Source: Branchiostoma floridae (lineage: Eukaryota; Chordata; Leptocardii; Amphioxiformes; Branchiostomatidae). From it: a DNA stretch of 64,000 bases. Shown here one piece after another: positions 37,301 through 49,300 of this stretch. The notes beneath the pieces were generated by a model. The model ran no database searches and was not told the DNA's origin. It saw only the letters and a program-made list of their open reading frames with translations. The translations under genes and the position numbers were made by a program. Location: the NCBI RefSeq assembly GCF_000003815.2, contig NC_049985.1:15697641-15761640 (forward strand), written 5' to 3'. Position 1 is the stretch's first letter, and the number at the start of each line of letters is the position of its first letter.

Positions 37301-40300
37301 TTTCAATTGTTCTGAAACAAAACAACAATGTATTTTTCTTACATCTAACTATACTACTATAATACAATGTAGTTCTTCAACATAACAGGTTTGTAACTAT
37401 CATGTTGAATAAGTAAATAAAAAGATAAATAAATTGTAACTATAGCTGTGTTTATTTTTTTTTCAAAGCATCCAGTAGTGACAGTGATGATGTGTTGAGT
37501 GCTTTGCTAGGTACCATGAGTAATGAAGGTGACTGCATACAATCATTGTATACATGTGGTGGAATATTTCTGTGCAATTTCATGATAAATGAAACACATT
37601 TAAGCCCTTGAACAGACATTTTCTTTTGAGAGAGACTTTTTTTTCGTTTAGCATATTTTGTTTTGCACCGTTTCCATGGCAACTGTTGCCATAACATTGA
37701 TTGTATCATGTTTGTTTTACTTTTATCAAAAAGTTTAGACTGTGAGCTTTGCAGCAATATATAGTTTTCCTAGTCTACTCATTACATAAGAGCTGTAAAG
37801 ACTATGAACAAAAAGTACCCATTGACGCTTGCTAAGTCTGAAATTTTAGCTAGTGTTCTGGAATACATAAAAAATTTTATGCAGTGCCGAGAGGGTTAAC
37901 TTATCTTTTTTTTTTTTTTTAAATTTTTTTATTGATTTTCAAAGAAACGAAACACATACAAACACATGCATGGCACGTAAATCGTAAACAGAAAGAGACA
38001 TGTGTGAACCTATAAAACTGATAAGTAAAACACAGTAAACTTAATAAGAAATGAAGTTCAAGAAATTATACCCCAATTACCGTTGCAGTAGTACATGAGA
38101 CATATCAAATTATATATAACCAATCAATTTACCCCATTTACCAATATGCTTTTTAGTTTTGTTTAGTCTTCTGGCGATGATATTTTCTAATTTAAAATAA
38201 TATGACATATATGAAATAAAATGATTCTAGGCTAAGATGTCTGTTGCGGTATTTGAAAATGAAATGTTTACCTAACAAAATAACAAAATTGGACAAAGCT
38301 GGAACACGATCACTTACAATACCAAATAACACATTAAACAAAGTAAGATGTAAATAATTCCCGGTGTGCTTAAAATACCAATCCTGTACCTGTATCCAAA
38401 ATTTTGTAACAATCCTACAATCCCAAAATAAATGAATGTCTGATTCTTCCTCTTCTGTGCAATAACTGCAAAGTGATGTATCTATTACCCCCCACCTGTG
38501 CAATATCTTATTGGTAGTTAGAAATTTAAATAGTAATTTGTATTGAAACATGCGTAGTTGGGAATCAATGGTAACTTTATAGGGTAAACTGTATACTATT
38601 TTCCATTGTATGGGTGTGTTTAAGTATTCCCCCCACGAGTATTGGATCCGGTCAGAGATATCCCATAGCCTGGCGTCAGACATGAAAAATGAATACAAAT
38701 GTTTATTAATATTTGGAAATTGAAGCCAGTTTATGTTTCTACACGCCGGAACACAAACCCTTAACTCTGGTGACACCTGTCGTAGTAAATGTTTCCAATT
38801 GCTAGGAATTGCTGATATGATTTGATTATACTTAAACTCTGCACATGTGTCCCCAAATTTTAATAGTAAGTCTTGGAAAGTTAAAAGCTTATTTTGTGAG
38901 TCTAAAATATCATTTACAAAGACTACCCCCCTGTTGTATAGTGACATCAAAAAGCATGGTTTTCCGGATATGCGAATGTGTGAATTTAGGCAGATAGGCT
39001 GTTGTTTCACTTCCTGTGCAGTCTCTGGAGGGCGTAGTTGAAACTTTAGCCACGCCTGTATGACATGCCTAAAGAATTGACTGATTTGTGCCTTTTCTTT
39101 CATAACTATTTCGAAATCACGAAGTGTGAGTTGCGAAAAGGGAAATACATTAGTTGTAAATAAAACACTTGAGCAAAGTAGCAGTTTAGAGCAGAACCAT
39201 TCATCATTATGGTACAATTTGGGCACCCAAGAAGCCTTCAGGGTAAGATCAACAGCCTGCAAGTTCCTAAGTTTGAGACCGCCATATTCGTAGAGATTAT
39301 AAACTGTTTTTCTTTTCACTCGTTCTGGTCCACCACTCCACAGAAACTTAAATATTTTTTTCTCAAACCTCTCGAAGAAAGAGGGAGGTGGAGAAGGAAG
39401 GGATTGAAACAAGAAGATAAATTGCGACACTATCAGGGAATTAATTAGAGTAACCTTACCTAGAAGAGAAAGTAGTTTTCCTTTCCAGGGATTTAAAAGC
39501 TTATCTATCTTTGATTCTTTTCGGTCAAAATTCAAAGCAACAATATCTGATAGATACTTGGGGATATGGATTCCTAAAATGTCTACAGGGCCATCTGTCC
39601 ACTGTAATGGTAGTAAGCAAGGAATAAAGAAGTTGGTGTCTCTTAACGAACCTATTCGTACTATCATACACTTATCAAAATTTGGCACTAAACCTGACAA
39701 TGTTGAGAACACTTCTATGTCTTTTACCAAGGCATACAGGGTACCAAGCTTTGGAACCAGGGGAAAATTGGAATCGTCGGCAAATTGTAAAAGTTTTGTT
39801 TCAAGACCATATGTTGTTAAACCCTGAATTTCAATATTACTCCTAATTTTCATAGCTAGTAACTCCACACCTAAGACAAATAAGTAAGGCGAAATGGGAC
39901 ATCCTTGTCGGACTCCACGGTTAAGGGCAAACGACTCGGAAATATAACCGTTATTGATGATTTTGCTAAAAGTGTCTTTATACAGAACTTTTATCCATGT
40001 AATAAATGAATCACCAAAACCGAAATACTTCAAAACCTTAAAAATGAAATCATGTCGAATTTTATCGAAAGCTTTTTCAAAATCTGCACAAAATATCAAA
40101 CCCGGCATTTCATTTCGGTCATAGTATTCTATGATTTCTAAAAGTCTCCGTATAGTGTCACTAATGGATCGCCCTTTCATAAAGCCAGTCTGATCATACG
40201 AAACAAGAGATGAGATAACATTCTTCATTCGGAGGGCCAAACATTTAGACAGTATACGGTTATCACAATTTAATAAGGTCACCGGGCGCCAGTTTTTTAT

Positions 40301-43300
40301 ATGCGAAGGTTCTTTGTCTTTTCCCGTGGAATCCTGTTTAAGTAATAACGTGATGAGTCCAGTTTTCTGTGTGTCTGATAAACAACCAACCTGAAACGAA
40401 TGGTTAAAGGAAGCCAACAGTGGTTGTTTTAAACTTTGAAAAAAGACCCTATAAAATTCTATGGGAAGGCCATCTAAACCGGGTGACTTACCAACAGAAA
40501 ATGACTCAATAGCCTTTTTTAGTTCAACTTCTGTAATAAACCCTTCACAGCTATCGCGCTGACTATCAAATAAACTTACTGGTGGAGGTTGCGGAAAGAA
40601 AGGCAAAAAGACATCGCTGTCTAGAGACATAGGGGGGTCTTTGAAAGTGTACAGGTCGGCATAAAATTTTGTTTGTTGTCTTAAAATTTCTTCCGGATCA
40701 ATTACCACTGAACTATCTGGCTTTACAAGTTTTGTCATATTCTTTCTTACATGTCCTCTACCATTTAAATTCATAAAAAATTTCGTACACTTTTCTCCTT
40801 GTTCCATCCACTTGGCTCTTTTGTTCATTATCAGATTATTAGATTTTGTTTGATAAACTATTTCCAACTCCTGTTTTTTACCCTGTAACTGGTCAAAAAT
40901 GTCGTCATCCGGAGATGAGTCTAGTTCTTCTTGCAGCCTTTTGATCTCATCTATAAGCAATATTTCAGTATTTCTATTTTGTTTAAACTTCCAAGATGAA
41001 AACTTGATTAGGTGACCACGCACAGTGCACTTAAAGGCTTCCCATACGATGTGTGGGTTAGCTGATCCCTCATTAAAGAGGAAAAATTCTGTAATAAATT
41101 TTGAGGTTTCTTTCACAAACAGCTGGTCACTCAACAAATCACAATTAAGTCTCCAAAAGCCAGGCCCCTTTGGTGTAGTAGATAAGAGTAAAGAGATACT
41201 AATTAAGGAATGATCCGATCTTAAGCTATCTTCAATTTTAACATTTTCTATAGAAGGGGTTAATGAAAAAGAAGTTAAAAAATAATCAATGCGACTGGCC
41301 TGAAGTCGGCGTCTCCATGTATAGCGGACGGCTGTTGGGTGGTGGTATCTGTAAATGTCGACTAAGTCAAGGTTGGCACAAAGGGAGTTGATGGCTTGAA
41401 GGCAGTTTGGATGATAATTAGAAGTTTGGTGTCCAGCTCTGTCCAGGTTAGAATTCAATGCTGTGTTGAAATCCCCCACTATTATAGTATGTAAACCAGA
41501 AGATGTTAAAGACTGTACATTGTTTTCAAGATCGACAAAGAAAGATGGATTATCAGTATTTGGGGCATAAATATTTGCTAAAGAAAAACGGAATAGGTCA
41601 ATAGTTAAATCCAATAACATCCATCGTCCTGAATTATCGTTCTGAGTTTGATGGACAGTAAAGATTAAATTTTTCTTAAATAAAATAAGAACACCCCTGC
41701 TATTACTTAAACCATGGTTAAATAGAATCGGACCCCCCCAATCTGATTTCCATCTCTCCTCATTCAAAGGTGTAGAGTGGGATTCTTGCAGGCAATATAT
41801 ATCATAAGACTTATCCTTTAGCCATGTAAAGATTTGGTTGCGTTTCCTGTGGTCGCCCAGACCGTTACAATTATAACTGCATATCTTAAGTTTTGGCAAT
41901 ACCATGAGACCTTTGAAAAGTAATATAAGTTGTCAAATATTTTGATAAAAAGGGGCGTCCACAGGATGCAAAACATAAGTTGGGCAAAGCTAATGTACAC
42001 AAAGTAGCATAATTCTGTTGCAGGTAATTGGGGTCACTTAAACTACATAGCATAGGTAACACTTCAAAATTAGGTATAAAACACATGAAAACATAACACA
42101 TCGTGCCATGCAGTAATAACGAAAATAATAAATAACAGAACATTAGAACAAAACAAAATAAAGCTCAACGGAACACAAGAGTTACAAAGCTTGGTGGCCC
42201 TTCCATCTCGTTGGCTCCGTCAAAAGTATCGCATTTGTTAATTCCACGGAAACATTGTGAAGATAAGAAAATTGGACCAATCTTACACTTCAATATTATA
42301 GAATAGTAGCTCTGTTTCTGAAAGTGACGTTTTGTAAGCTAAATCACCTTTCTTCTGAAACTTCATTTTGAACTCACAACTATCAGTCATTAGCAAGAAA
42401 ATTGGTCCACTTCTTAACTCAAATGTACATAACGAAATCACCACTTTAGTGTAAATCAAACCGAACTCATATCAACGTACCGTGATCATCGTCTTAATAT
42501 AATAAAGAAAAGTAATTATGGGAATCGGTCCGATTCAAAAACTAAGAATAGCATAACATGATCACCACTTTGGCATAACTCAAGCAGAATAGGAAATCAT
42601 AAACAAAATCCCATGATCTCTGTCTTGGAGTAGAACAAAGAAAGTCAGAGCTCAAAACAAACAACATAAATATGGGAATCAGTCTGATTCAAAACTCAAA
42701 ACCACATAACATAATCAACATTTTGGTATGAAGTAAGTAAGTGGAAACAAAAATAACATGATCATAAGTTTTCTATAATCCAACTAAGTCAGAAATCAAA
42801 ATAACAGAATATAACATCTGGATATGAATGAACACAAGTAGGAGAATCGGGCCGATTCAGAACTCAAACAATACTGTAACAAAAGAAAAGAACAGGCAGC
42901 AACGGAATACACCGGCTCGGCTGTGGGTTACGCAAGGTATGTTGACATTTCAAGTCGATTAAGTGCACGCTGATCAGCACGTGTTCCAACGAATGCTTGC
43001 ACCTGTCAAGCCTGCAAGCCAATTCCAAAATTTAATGCCGCCGCATATTTCTTACTTCCTGTGACTTACAAACAAGACAGGAAGGTATTCTGATTCCTAT
43101 ATACTAATACTGTCTTCACATTCATAAAAAACACACCAGTGCCTCAAAGGGATGAGATGTTCGTTTAATAATTGCAGTCACATTTTAAACAACATGTTCA
43201 CCCTCATGTGTTCTTTGTAGATAGCATAAGGTCAATCGCATCGGCGCGTTTCTTCTCTTGATCGTTCACAAGTAACACTGCGTACGTTGCCTTAGGAGGC

Positions 43301-46300
43301 ACCCAAATCGAAACCCTAGTATCAGTACCTTTGGCTTTTGCTGCTTCAGCGTCTCGATCGGGGACAAGGCTGGCCCTCGCTGCTTGAAGGGGAGGGGGAA
43401 GATGCTCGTAAACAGCCAGTCCCTCCTTGTTCCCGCGTAACTTCCTTCCCTCCCGTAGAATCTGATCTCGATCGTGAAAGTTCAACAATCTGACCAACAG
43501 GGGTGGGTTCGGGCGTGTTTTTGTAGGTCTGGAGAGGCGATGGACCGCGGCGAAAGGCACGGGCGCAAGATGAAGTTTCTCCGACAAAAAGACAGCAAAT
43601 ACCTGTTGTGAATCTTCCTCCTTGTTGCATGGCAGGCCTCTAATGATTATGTCGGCTTTCCTCGAATAGCGCTCTGCCAGCAGGTCAGCCTTCAGTCTCG
43701 CACGTCGTTCCTCGTCTAGCGCTCGGCGTAAGTCTTGAATTTCCTCCGACTGGAATTCCGCAGCGTGTTCGTTGGCTCCCACCCGCTCGCGTAAACTGGT
43801 TAAGTCGGCTGACAAACCCTGGACCTTGTTGTCTAAAGCGCGAATTTGGCCAGACAGTTTTTCCCCAACATCCTGAAACTGACCTAGTAGAGTCTCCTGT
43901 TGTTTTTGAGTCTGTTTGAGGATCAGATGCGCGAGCGTCTGAAGCTCTGGTGAAAGAGACTGCAACTCGTCGCTCCCCGTACAAGCCGCCATCTTTGGTG
44001 TCTTGGGTGGGGGGCAGCGTTTCAGATTCGGACTACCTTCTTCCGTGCTGCTAGAGCCCCTGGAGCGCCTAGTTCTCTTTCCCATTCAACAGTTCAAATA
44101 TAAACGTCCTAGACTCCCAGAAATTGATGCGGTTTGAGTTCTATTTAGACATAGCGTGGAGATTTAAGTAGGCAGGAGCGCACCTCAACCGTAACACACC
44201 TATCTGGGGGCCGCCATCTTGAATTGAGCAAATCTGAGGGTTAACTTATCTTGCTGAATATGTCCAATCAAGGAGGTTAAAGAATCACTCTTCTTTAACC
44301 TCCTTGGTCCAATGGACAAAAATCTGTGCTTTCCTCTAGAAAATGACATGATATGGACACTTTTCTCTCCCATTTTTATTATTGACATAAACAGTCACTT
44401 TTCTCTAGACAAAGTAAAAAGAGGACAACTGTCTCGGTCTCGTGGTAAAGTATACAACGTAGTTCAATATCTCATTCCTGTAATTCAGCCACTGACTGCA
44501 AGGGGACCTACAGTAACATTTTACATCAAATCAATAATAATATTGCTCGCATGTACTTTTCATTACAAATCAGGACCAACACAGTGAACAATGAAAAAAA
44601 TGAATTATATTAAGTCTCAAGTCATCAAACTGTAACTTTGGATTTGCATTGATTGAAAATTTCTCTTTTTACAGCTACCAGCATTACATTTGCAGACAGC
44701 TGAATTAATTCTATATTAAAAGTGAGCTGGCAAATCATTGTCATATGATCTGGCAGTGAAGCAATCAAATCTATACGCCCTAGGCTTGATTCATAAGTTT
44801 GTGTAGGCAACACAAGGTCACCTTCCTCTCAGTCTGCTGCAGCGATATTTTCATTAGGCAGAAAGGAATTTCCTGTCAGAATCTGGCAGCTTATGGCTGA
44901 TCCTACTATGATATTCCATTTCCCAGCAATCAAGCCCAGATGATGCATGGATTTGTGCCTACTCAGATAGGGTCAGGGGACAAAATTAAATGGTTCTGTC
45001 ATTTTGTTCTGCTCCACGGACATAAAATTTCCATTAGTAAAGTTCTATGGGGTTAGTCCTATTTTTCCTGCGCAAAGTACATTGTAGAATGGTGGAATTT
45101 TGTGTCATTCATGTGAATGGAGACTTCTTAGCATAATAGAATTTGAGAGATGCCAATCTAAAAGCTGCATACAGAGTGAGATTTATCAGATTTGGATATA
45201 AAATTAATAATGTAGTTTCATAGAATTGTTGGAGGATAAGAGCATTATCACCCCCAATTGTCCTCTAGTGGTACTGGTGCACTAAAGGGAGAAGGATCAA
45301 GACAGTTAGTAATACATGTAATTGCTATCCAAAAGCATACTATTAGGTTAAATTTGTTTGATTTTTCCCATCAATGCAAATAATGTACAATATAATGAGT
45401 ACTTACAATTACAACAACAATTACGCCAGCACACATGGCGAACAACAAATCAAGGACTTCTCTCAGTCCAAAAGAACTTGCAACATATTAAAATCTAATA
45501 TAAGGTTTTTTCACACATTGGTTCTTAAGTGAGTTAGAATAACCCTCAAATGTGACATTGACCATGCCCTATTCCATGCTGTATACATTAAGGCAAGAGG
45601 CGTTGTCTTAGATGCGCATCTTTCTCGGTTTTGCTCCAACAGGCACCTCTTGCCATTGCCCCCTACTAAAAGATTTAATCACGAGTCGTATACTTTAGAC
45701 AGCTATTAGAAGGAAAATTGTCTGAGTGCAGTCATGGTCACGTTCCATTAAGTCCGCAATCTGGCACTAGTATTGGCATGGCCCGCAGGGCAGTTACCAT
45801 GGTCACCAACGATAACATCTTGCCGAGAGAAGATTGTGGATTGGCTGAATGTCACCCTGGTCATACTTCATAATTCGGAACACCCCCTAGGCTGGGGAAA
45901 ATCTAAGCTATCCAAATAGCCACATTGGGAAGAAAGCCCTGCTGGGGGCACTGTTGTTACGCTAGCCTGGTGCTTAGATCTATTCTGTCTGTCATGTTTG
46001 GTACAAAGATGTGGCCTACAGCATGCAGTGATAAGAAATTCAACAACAACACTAGTAGAGATGAGATATGAGGTCTTAAGGGGGGTATAAGGGTTCCAGA
46101 AGGGAAGGAATGGTGTAAGACCAAATCAACAGAGAAGGTCTGAAAAAGTAGAAAACCATGCATTTTGAAATATCAGATTATATAACGTCTCATTCTGGCC
46201 TAATGTGAAGTCAAATTGTGTCTAAAATTCAATGTAGTCAAGATTAACAATGATTAACTTTAATCAAATGATTTTTTTGCTGTGAAAATTAAGATTTTGT

Positions 46301-49300
46301 GATATGAAGAAGACTTGTTCCATTACCTGTTGGTCCTCCTTTGCCCACAAGCTTTCACTGATGATCCTGATAATAAGAGTTATCAGCACAGGAATGCATG
46401 GTGCCAGTGGGTAAAGATGATACCAATTCAGCTTGAAGGGATAATGTGAAAAGACAGTAAGTTATTATCCCAGGTGCACAATGTTCTTAAAGAACACCTT
46501 GGGCAAATAAAATGCCTTGCCCATCCTTGTGGGACTATTCCTTCCTCTAGAAACTTTGATGGAAGTAATTATGGAGAGCTTCTGATGGAAGTATATGGCT
46601 CCCACAGGTGACTATACTGGCATTTCTTTAGTACCTGAGCTGTATAGATATTAAGTAAGCAATAAGAAATCACAGTGACAGGTACATTTACAGGTAGGTC
46701 TTGGTTAGAGAGAGGGGGGAAGAAACAAGCTAGAAGACTTAAAGGTGACCATATGATGGGATGTTTGAAAATTGGACCTGTATGATATGTGTATATGTTA
46801 CATGTATGTGTATGATATCTATATATTTTGACACCCCAATGTTCTGAGAACCCTTGATTTTCTGACACACCTTTTACCCTTACCCTAACCATTGACATAG
46901 GGGTATTGGAAAATACATGAAGGGGTATCACTTATGAATATAGGGTTGTCAAATTATCATAATGCTTTACCTATATATAGCCATTGTATATCAATTAACT
47001 GTGAAATATCTAGTGTAAGATTGCATTATACGATCAGATTTAAAAAATTCAGAAGCCACATATTTTGGGGAAATACTTTCCAAACTTTCTACCTTATGTA
47101 CAAAGTTGATCTGCCCTATGGTGAAACAAAAAGGTCAACTGAAACCTTTGTGATAGCTGTGAGCTAGGTTGATCCATCAGGACTCTTGATAGAAATTTAT
47201 CGTGCTCAGGGCAAGAAGAAATTGAGTGCAACCATTTTTCTTCAGGCTATCTGGGACAGTAAATTGTTAAATTGGCTCTTATCCAGCCGTCAGCTTTACT
47301 TTCAGCTTTACTTAAGTGCTAGATTATAAATGGGTTCAAACCCCGGTCAGTTTATAACAAAGACTTTTTTTTAAGTGTGCAAACTGCTTTCTCTGTTTAG
47401 CAGTCAGCACCTATGAGGAAGAGTATCATAATGCGCAGTTTGTCTCTCTACTAGACCAATATCGAAAAAGTCCTTACTTAAGTGGCCAAAGGGCTACAGA
47501 AGGGGAATGGGCACTAAAGGTTTGGGAAGGACTTGACTTGTAAGTAACTACCAGGTAAAGATGAATCATGATCAGGCCAATCAGAAAAGTCCATTCTATT
47601 TGTAGCTTACGACAAATGGTTGCAAAGGCAGATTGCAGTTTGCATTTCTTTGTTCTTATGATAATGTGTTTTCATTCTTTTGAAGACCTTCCCCAAACAA
47701 TAACCAGGCATGTCACTGTTGGGAGAACATGGAAACAACATCAAGTGAATAAGAGCAATCAACTTTACTATTAGACTGCAAACAGAAAATGGCATACAAA
47801 TTAATGTTTTTCATTAAAATTTCTTTTTAGTCCATTTCCCAAACATGGAAAAGACGTCAAGTGAATAACAAAGATTCCCTTCCTCAGTAAACTATAATAG
47901 TTTACTACCGAGTTTAAAATCGTAGTTTGTTAGGATTTGGAGTTCCCAAAAGGGTCATTTGGGCAGTGGTGGAAGGTACTCTTGTCTTGAAAGTTAGAGT
48001 TCAAGTCTTTGTCACTAAATTTACCAACATTCCGCATGGCAATATCAAGGACGTTATATGAGATATCTCATATAACGTCCTCGGCAATATCAATCATTTA
48101 TGGTAGAGTTAACTATGGTAGGGTCAGTTGAATTTTGAGACACTCGAGACAAAGTTATTTGGTGAGAAAGATCATCAGTGGGTACTGAAATCATGTGTTA
48201 CTTATTGCTTGTGGTCAATTGATTAGTATTTTCTCTATTTCTCCAGCCCCTTGAGTGGCCGCTATAGACAGGTTTGACTGTACCTGAAATTTCTGTACTG
48301 GTGACCAACAGTGTTTCTCCCTCCCTGTGCAGGCCAGCAGCCTACCAAGGTACTGTTTGATGGGATGTGGGTGAACGTCCCCACCAATCCAGGACTCTTT
48401 GCACGAAACAGGTAGGAAACACAGAATTCCAATTTTTGGGCTACTCCGTTTGAAAAATTTATATGAGGGGGTAGATACATATAATCAATAAGCTTATTTC
48501 CACTAAAGCATCTTGTTGTATACAGGAATACTTTTACAAAACCTACATTTTGAAAATTAAAACACTTTTGATAATTCCTCTTCAACCTTTTGGAATTGCC
48601 TAAAAAGAATAGGAAATTCCTCTTGTCTTGTCCTAAAAATGTCAGAGTTGTTGTTGTAAGGACTTATCGATATATTTCTAACATTCTTGTTGCTACCTAA
48701 TTAACGCTGTCCCTAACTAATACAAATTTGGTGCCAAATCTTATAATCATTTAGTAGAGCTGATGGTAATGTCCAGGGTACATGTTTTATTGCCTATCTA
48801 GAGCACACCAGTGGATCATGCTCTGTTTATGGTGCTGAATAGCCTTCACTGCACACCAGGTCACCCATGTAATGACTCCTGACACCTCCCAGAAAACCCC
48901 ATCAATAACCCACGGCAAAAACAGCTACATTTCAGTACAGCTTTAAAAAAGCAACTACATGTAGGGTATCCATCTGAAATGGGTAATGAAAAAAGGTTTC
49001 ACGTCTGAAATGTAGTGAAAGGAAATAATTGATTTCTTACACTAATTATTGGATTTCCAGACCTTTCAAAAGATGACAGTAACAGTCGTAAGTTTCCATA
49101 TCATACACATCATTTCTAAGAAAGTGCCATGCTTAGTTTGTTTTTGATGTGATAATCATTCAAAACATTTCTTGTTCATAAATATGACTCACCTGCTGAG
49201 TTTTTAGCTAAATGCTACCTTGAGGAGTTTCTATTGTCTAAAAGTGCAGCATAAACATGTGACATTGAAATTGAAGTCTCTACACTTTGTTGTTAACACT

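Larger units (their letters stand above)
37908..44235 (-). mobile_element. full-length L1/Tx1-like LINE
   Basis: The element is 6,328 bp on the minus strand. It has a 150-bp 5' UTR, ORF1 (43204-44085), a 1,298-bp spacer, ORF2 (38192-41905), a 284-bp 3' UTR with AATAAA and a poly(A) tail (poly-T at 37905-37920). It is bounded by a 17-bp target duplication. Both ORFs are uninterrupted and the duplication is perfect, so the insertion is young. It lies antisense within intron 1 of the LicD-family gene. Confidence 0.95.
44314..48332. other. intron 1, right part
   Basis: Apart from the SINE at 47285-47545 and the micro-element at 48046, I recognise nothing. Short frames such as 46569-46931 have no domain. 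Confidence 0.55.

Noticed and set aside
43346-43984. Two minus-strand frames of 94 and 99 codons inside LINE ORF1
   Set aside because: They are shadows of ORF1, which has the coiled coil and RRM-like domain.
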